Positions 61,064 through 64,000 of a DNA stretch of 64,000 bases are shown here, one piece after another. A program made the position numbers and the translations under genes. Each line of letters opens with the position of its first letter. Position 1 is the stretch's first letter. Location: assembly GCF_016652235.1 (NCBI RefSeq), contig NZ_JAEPKU010000001.1, positions 1 to 64,000 on the forward strand. The letters are read 5' to 3'. The stretch comes from Dysgonomonas sp. Marseille-P4677. GTDB lineage: Bacteria > Bacteroidota > Bacteroidia > Bacteroidales > Dysgonomonadaceae. The notes beneath the pieces were generated by a model. That model was given only the letters and a program-made list of their open reading frames with translations. It had not been told where the DNA came from and searched no databases.

Positions 61064-64000
61064 TTATTCTACGGCGTCAAAGTCTACGACAGTCTTTCTC
61101 GTTGCAGCAATTCTATCGAAATCTTCTTTTGTACCAACAACAAGCTTTTCAAATTCACGCTGACCTGTACCTGCAGGAATTAAGTGTCCGCAAATTACAT
61201 TTTCTTTCAAACCTTCTAACCTGTCCACTTTCGCATTGATAGCAGCATCATTCAGTACTTTTGTTGTTTCCTGGAATGAAGCAGCAGACATAAAGCTTTG
61301 AGTTTGAAGGGCTGCACGTGTAATACCCTGAAGTATCTGGTTCGCAGTAGCAGGAATTGCATCTCGTACTTCTACCAAACGAAGGTCTCTACGCTTAAGC
61401 ATTGAGTTTTCGTCTCTTAGTTTACGTGCAGTAACAATCTGCCCTGGTTCGAATGTTGTAGAATCTCCGGCGTCAAGTATTACTTTTTTACCCCAGATTC
61501 TGTCATTCTCTTCCATTACTTCATATTTGTCAATAACTTGTTGTTCAAGGAAACGAGTATCACCCGGATCGATCACCTCTACCTTACGCATCATCTGACG
61601 TACAATTACTTCGAAGTGCTTATCATTGATTTTTACCCCTTGCAGACGGTATACATCTTGTACTTCATTAACGATGTATTCCTGAACAGCAGTTGGTCCC
61701 ATGATAGAAAGAATGTCTGACGGAGTTGTAGCTCCATCAGAAAGTGGCATACCGGCCCTTACGAAGTCATTTTCTTGTACAAGAATTTGTTTCGATAGTG
61801 GAACAAGGTATTTTTTTACTTCTCCAAGTTTGGAAGTAACGATCACCTCTCTGTTACCACGCTTAATCTTACCAAATGAAATTTCTCCATCGATTTCAGA
61901 TACAACAGCTGGATTAGAAGGATTACGTGCTTCGAATAATTCTGTTACACGTGGAAGACCTCCTGTGATATCACCTGCTTTACCTATTGCACGAGGTATT
62001 TTAACGAGAACATCACCTGCCTTGATTGTATCGTTATCATCTTTAACAAGGTGGGCACCTAATGGAAGTGTATATGTCTTGATTGTTTTACCTTGTTCGT
62101 CCAATACATGTGCTTCCGGAGCTTTAGTTTTGTCACGAGATTCAATAATGATTTTCTCTTTCAATCCTGTTTGCTCATCAGACTCAACTTTGAACGTTAC
62201 ATTTTCAATAACATTTTCAAACTTGATACGTCCTGTTGCCTCGGATACGATAACCGCATTAAATGGATCCCATTCGCAGATCAGTTCATCTCTCTTCACT
62301 TTAGCTCCATCTTTGAAATAAAGCTTAGAGCCATAAGGAATGTTATGAGTAAGGAGTACAATTTTTGTATTTGGATCTACCAATCTTAGCTCTACTAAGC
62401 GGCTTACTACAATTTGAACTTTTTTGTTTGTCTCATCTACAATATCAACAACACGAAGATCATCAATTTCTAATACACCATCGTATTTAGCGATTATTCT
62501 ACTTTCGCTGGCAATATTAGATGCGATACCCCCAACGTGGAAAGTACGTAGTGTCAACTGTGTACCCGGTTCACCGATAGACTGTGCCGCGATTACACCG
62601 ACAGCTTCTCCTCGTTGAACCATACGGCCTGTAGCAAGGTTACGTCCGTAACATTTACCACAAACACCTTTTTTAGATTCACAAGTAAGAACCGAACGGA
62701 TCTCAACACTTTCAATAGGTGAATTTTGGATAAGAGTTGCTTTATCTTCCGTGATTTCTTCTCCCGATCTGATGATTATATCGCCGGTTAAAGGATGTTG
62801 AATATCATGTACAGATACACGACCTAATATACGTTCGTAAAGAGATGCTACAACTTCTTCGTTGTTCTTCAATTCAGTACAAACTAGACCACGAAGTGTT
62901 CCACAATCTTCTTCATTGATAATAACGTCTTGCGAAACGTCAACCAGACGACGAGTTAAGTATCCGGCATCGGCAGTCTTCAAGGCTGTATCGGCAAGAC
63001 CTTTACGCGCACCGTGGGTAGAGATAAAATACTCTAATACTGACAGACCTTCCTTAAAGTTTGAAAGAATTGGGTTTTCAATAATCTGAGCACCCTCAGC
63101 TCCACTCTTTTGAGGTTTTGCCATCAATCCACGCATACCTGACAACTGACGAATCTGCTCTTTCGAACCACGGGCTCCCGAATCTAACATCATATATACA
63201 GAGTTAAATCCTTGATCATCTTCCGAAAGTTGTTTCATCAGGATATTAGATAGCTTAGAGTTAATATGTGTCCAAGTATCGATAATCTGATTGTAACGCT
63301 CATTATATGTAATGAATCCCATATTATAGTTTCCTATAATCTGTTCCACTTCATCATATCCTTGTTTAACCAGCGTTTCTTTTTCTTCAGGAATGATTAC
63401 ATCTTCAAGGTTGAATGATAATCCCCCTCGGAATGCCATCATATAGCCCAGATCTTTGATGTCGTCTAGGAATTGAGCTGTTTTTGCAACCCCGGCTACT
63501 TTAATTACATTACCGATGATATCACGAAGAGATTTCTTCGAAAGAACTTCGTTAACGAATCCTACTTCAACTGGAGTTTTCTCGTTGACAAGGACACGTC
63601 CTACAGTAGTTTCACGCATCATGCGGGCTACGTTGCCATTTTCATCCAAATCATCGACATATACTTTGATAAGAGCATGTATATCTACTTTTCCTTCGTT
63701 ATAAGCGATTATCGCTTCTTCAGGACCGTAGAATATAAGGCCTTCACCTTTTGCTCCTTTACGTATTTTAGTGATATAATACAATCCTAAAACCATGTCT
63801 TGAGAAGGAACTGTAATAGGAGCTCCATTCGCAGGGTTAAGAATGTTATGAGAGGCAAGCATCAACATTTGCGCTTCAAGAATAGCTTCATTACCTAGTG
63901 GTAAGTGAACCGCCATCTGGTCACCGTCGAAGTCGGCATTGAACGCCGTACAAGAAAGTGGATGCAGCTGAATAGCTTTACCTCCGATCATTTTCGGTTG
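61064..64000 (-). CDS. rpoC: RNA polymerase beta' subunit (5' end missing)
   Basis: About 979 residues of the C-terminal part of RpoC are visible; the gene continues off the right edge, so the apparent first Met at 63991 is internal. At the edge lies the active-site Mg motif [12 protein letters not shown]. The bridge-helix and trigger-loop regions follow ([45 protein letters not shown]), with the second zinc site (cysteines in CGTLRGLVC and [11 protein letters not shown]). It is the catalytic subunit of RNA polymerase. rpoB should lie upstream, outside the window. Confidence 0.98.
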   Translation of the reverse strand, partial: QPKMIGGKAIQLHPLSCTAFNADFDGDQMAVHLPLGNEAILEAQMLMLASHNILNPANGAPITVPSQDMVLGLYYITKIRKGAKGEGLIFYGPEEAIIAYNEGKVDIHALIKVYVDDLDENGNVARMMRETTVGRVLVNEKTPVEVGFVNEVLSKKSLRDIIGNVIKVAGVAKTAQFLDDIKDLGYMMAFRGGLSFNLEDVIIPEEKETLVKQGYDEVEQIIGNYNMGFITYNERYNQIIDTWTHINSKLSNILMKQLSEDDQGFNSVYMMLDSGARGSKEQIRQLSGMRGLMAKPQKSGAEGAQIIENPILSNFKEGLSVLEYFISTHGARKGLADTALKTADAGYLTRRLVDVSQDVIINEEDCGTLRGLVCTELKNNEEVVASLYERILGRVSVHDIQHPLTGDIIIRSGEEITEDKATLIQNSPIESVEIRSVLTCESKKGVCGKCYGRNLATGRMVQRGEAVGVIAAQSIGEPGTQLTLRTFHVGGIASNIASESRIIAKYDGVLEIDDLRVVDIVDETNKKVQIVVSRLVELRLVDPNTKIVLLTHNIPYGSKLYFKDGAKVKRDELICEWDPFNAVIVSEATGRIKFENVIENVTFKVESDEQTGLKEKIIIESRDKTKAPEAHVLDEQGKTIKTYTLPLGAHLVKDDNDTIKAGDVLVKIPRAIGKAGDITGGLPRVTELFEARNPSNPAVVSEIDGEISFGKIKRGNREVIVTSKLGEVKKYLVPLSKQILVQENDFVRAGMPLSDGATTPSDILSIMGPTAVQEYIVNEVQDVYRLQGVKINDKHFEVIVRQMMRKVEVIDPGDTRFLEQQVIDKYEVMEENDRIWGKKVILDAGDSTTFEPGQIVTARKLRDENSMLKRRDLRLVEVRDAIPATANQILQGITRAALQTQSFMSAASFQETTKVLNDAAINAKVDRLEGLKENVICGHLIPAGTGQREFEKLVVGTKEDFDRIAATRKTVVDFDAVE

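Noticed and set aside
1-64000. CRISPR, insertion sequence, prophage, tRNA or rRNA
   Set aside because: Looked for on both strands by eye; no regular direct repeats with spacers, no transposase or integrase, and no tRNA- or rRNA-like sequence was recognised. A covariance-model scan would be decisive for small RNAs.

Overview
The window looks like chromosomal DNA of a Bacteroidales bacterium, in the Dysgonomonas / Parabacteroides neighbourhood. The genus is a guess; the order is well supported. The DNA is visibly AT-rich. Many genes are preceded by the Bacteroidetes promoter box TAnnTTTG, and the best cases also have TTTG about 18-20 nt upstream. Start codons mostly lack Shine-Dalgarno sequences. 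The ribosomal cluster runs fusA directly into rpsJ with no tuf, and carries the zinc-free forms of S14 and L36. OmpP1/FadL-like, TonB-receptor-like, DUF3836-like and NamZ (DUF1343) proteins also fit.

Layout. 1-220: left edge with a repeated sequence element. 0.2-3.5 kb (-): a three-gene unit of a NamZ-type muramidase, a zinc-ribbon membrane protein and an acidic membrane-anchored protein. 3.6-13.3 kb: mixed single genes (HD hydrolase, small outer-membrane barrel, lipoprotein, MarC, ferredoxin-nitroreductase, NAD synthetase, alpha/beta hydrolase, MFS exporter, FadL-like porin). 13.4-31.9 kb (+): one long translation cluster of str, S10, spc and alpha type, from rpsL to rplQ, including secY, map, infA and rpoA. 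It has a strong promoter before rpsL and a 40-nt palindromic terminator after rplQ. 32-42.9 kb: PBP1C with a GNAT enzyme, a YbhN/LPG-synthase-like membrane protein, a secreted esterase, an orphan REC-LuxR regulator, a ComEA-like HhH protein, trxB, lolA and ftsK. 43.1-46.4 kb: a large TonB-receptor-type barrel facing a small DUF3836-like protein. 46.7-51.4 kb (+): a tight operon of a subtilase, xseA, a tail-anchored WG-repeat protein, xseB and ispD. 51.6-60.9 kb: an M20 deacylase, kup, a heterodimeric ABC exporter, ferritin, a GldA-like ATPase and pdxB. 61.1-64.0 kb (-): rpoC, cut by the right edge.

Most of the window is housekeeping. I see no CRISPR array, insertion sequence, prophage, rRNA or tRNA. 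The most unusual signal is a 34-nt sequence that is identical at 36284-36317 and 51520-51553. Each copy sits 13-14 nt before the start codon of an unrelated gene (secreted esterase; M20 deacylase). A 21-nt part of it recurs on the opposite strand at 102-122. Other points of interest are a 28-bp palindrome plus a third half-site before a lipoprotein gene, a WG-repeat gene wedged between the two exonuclease VII subunits, a heterodimeric ABC exporter whose substitutions all fall in one composite ATP site, and several conserved-looking hairpins in spacers of the ribosomal cluster.
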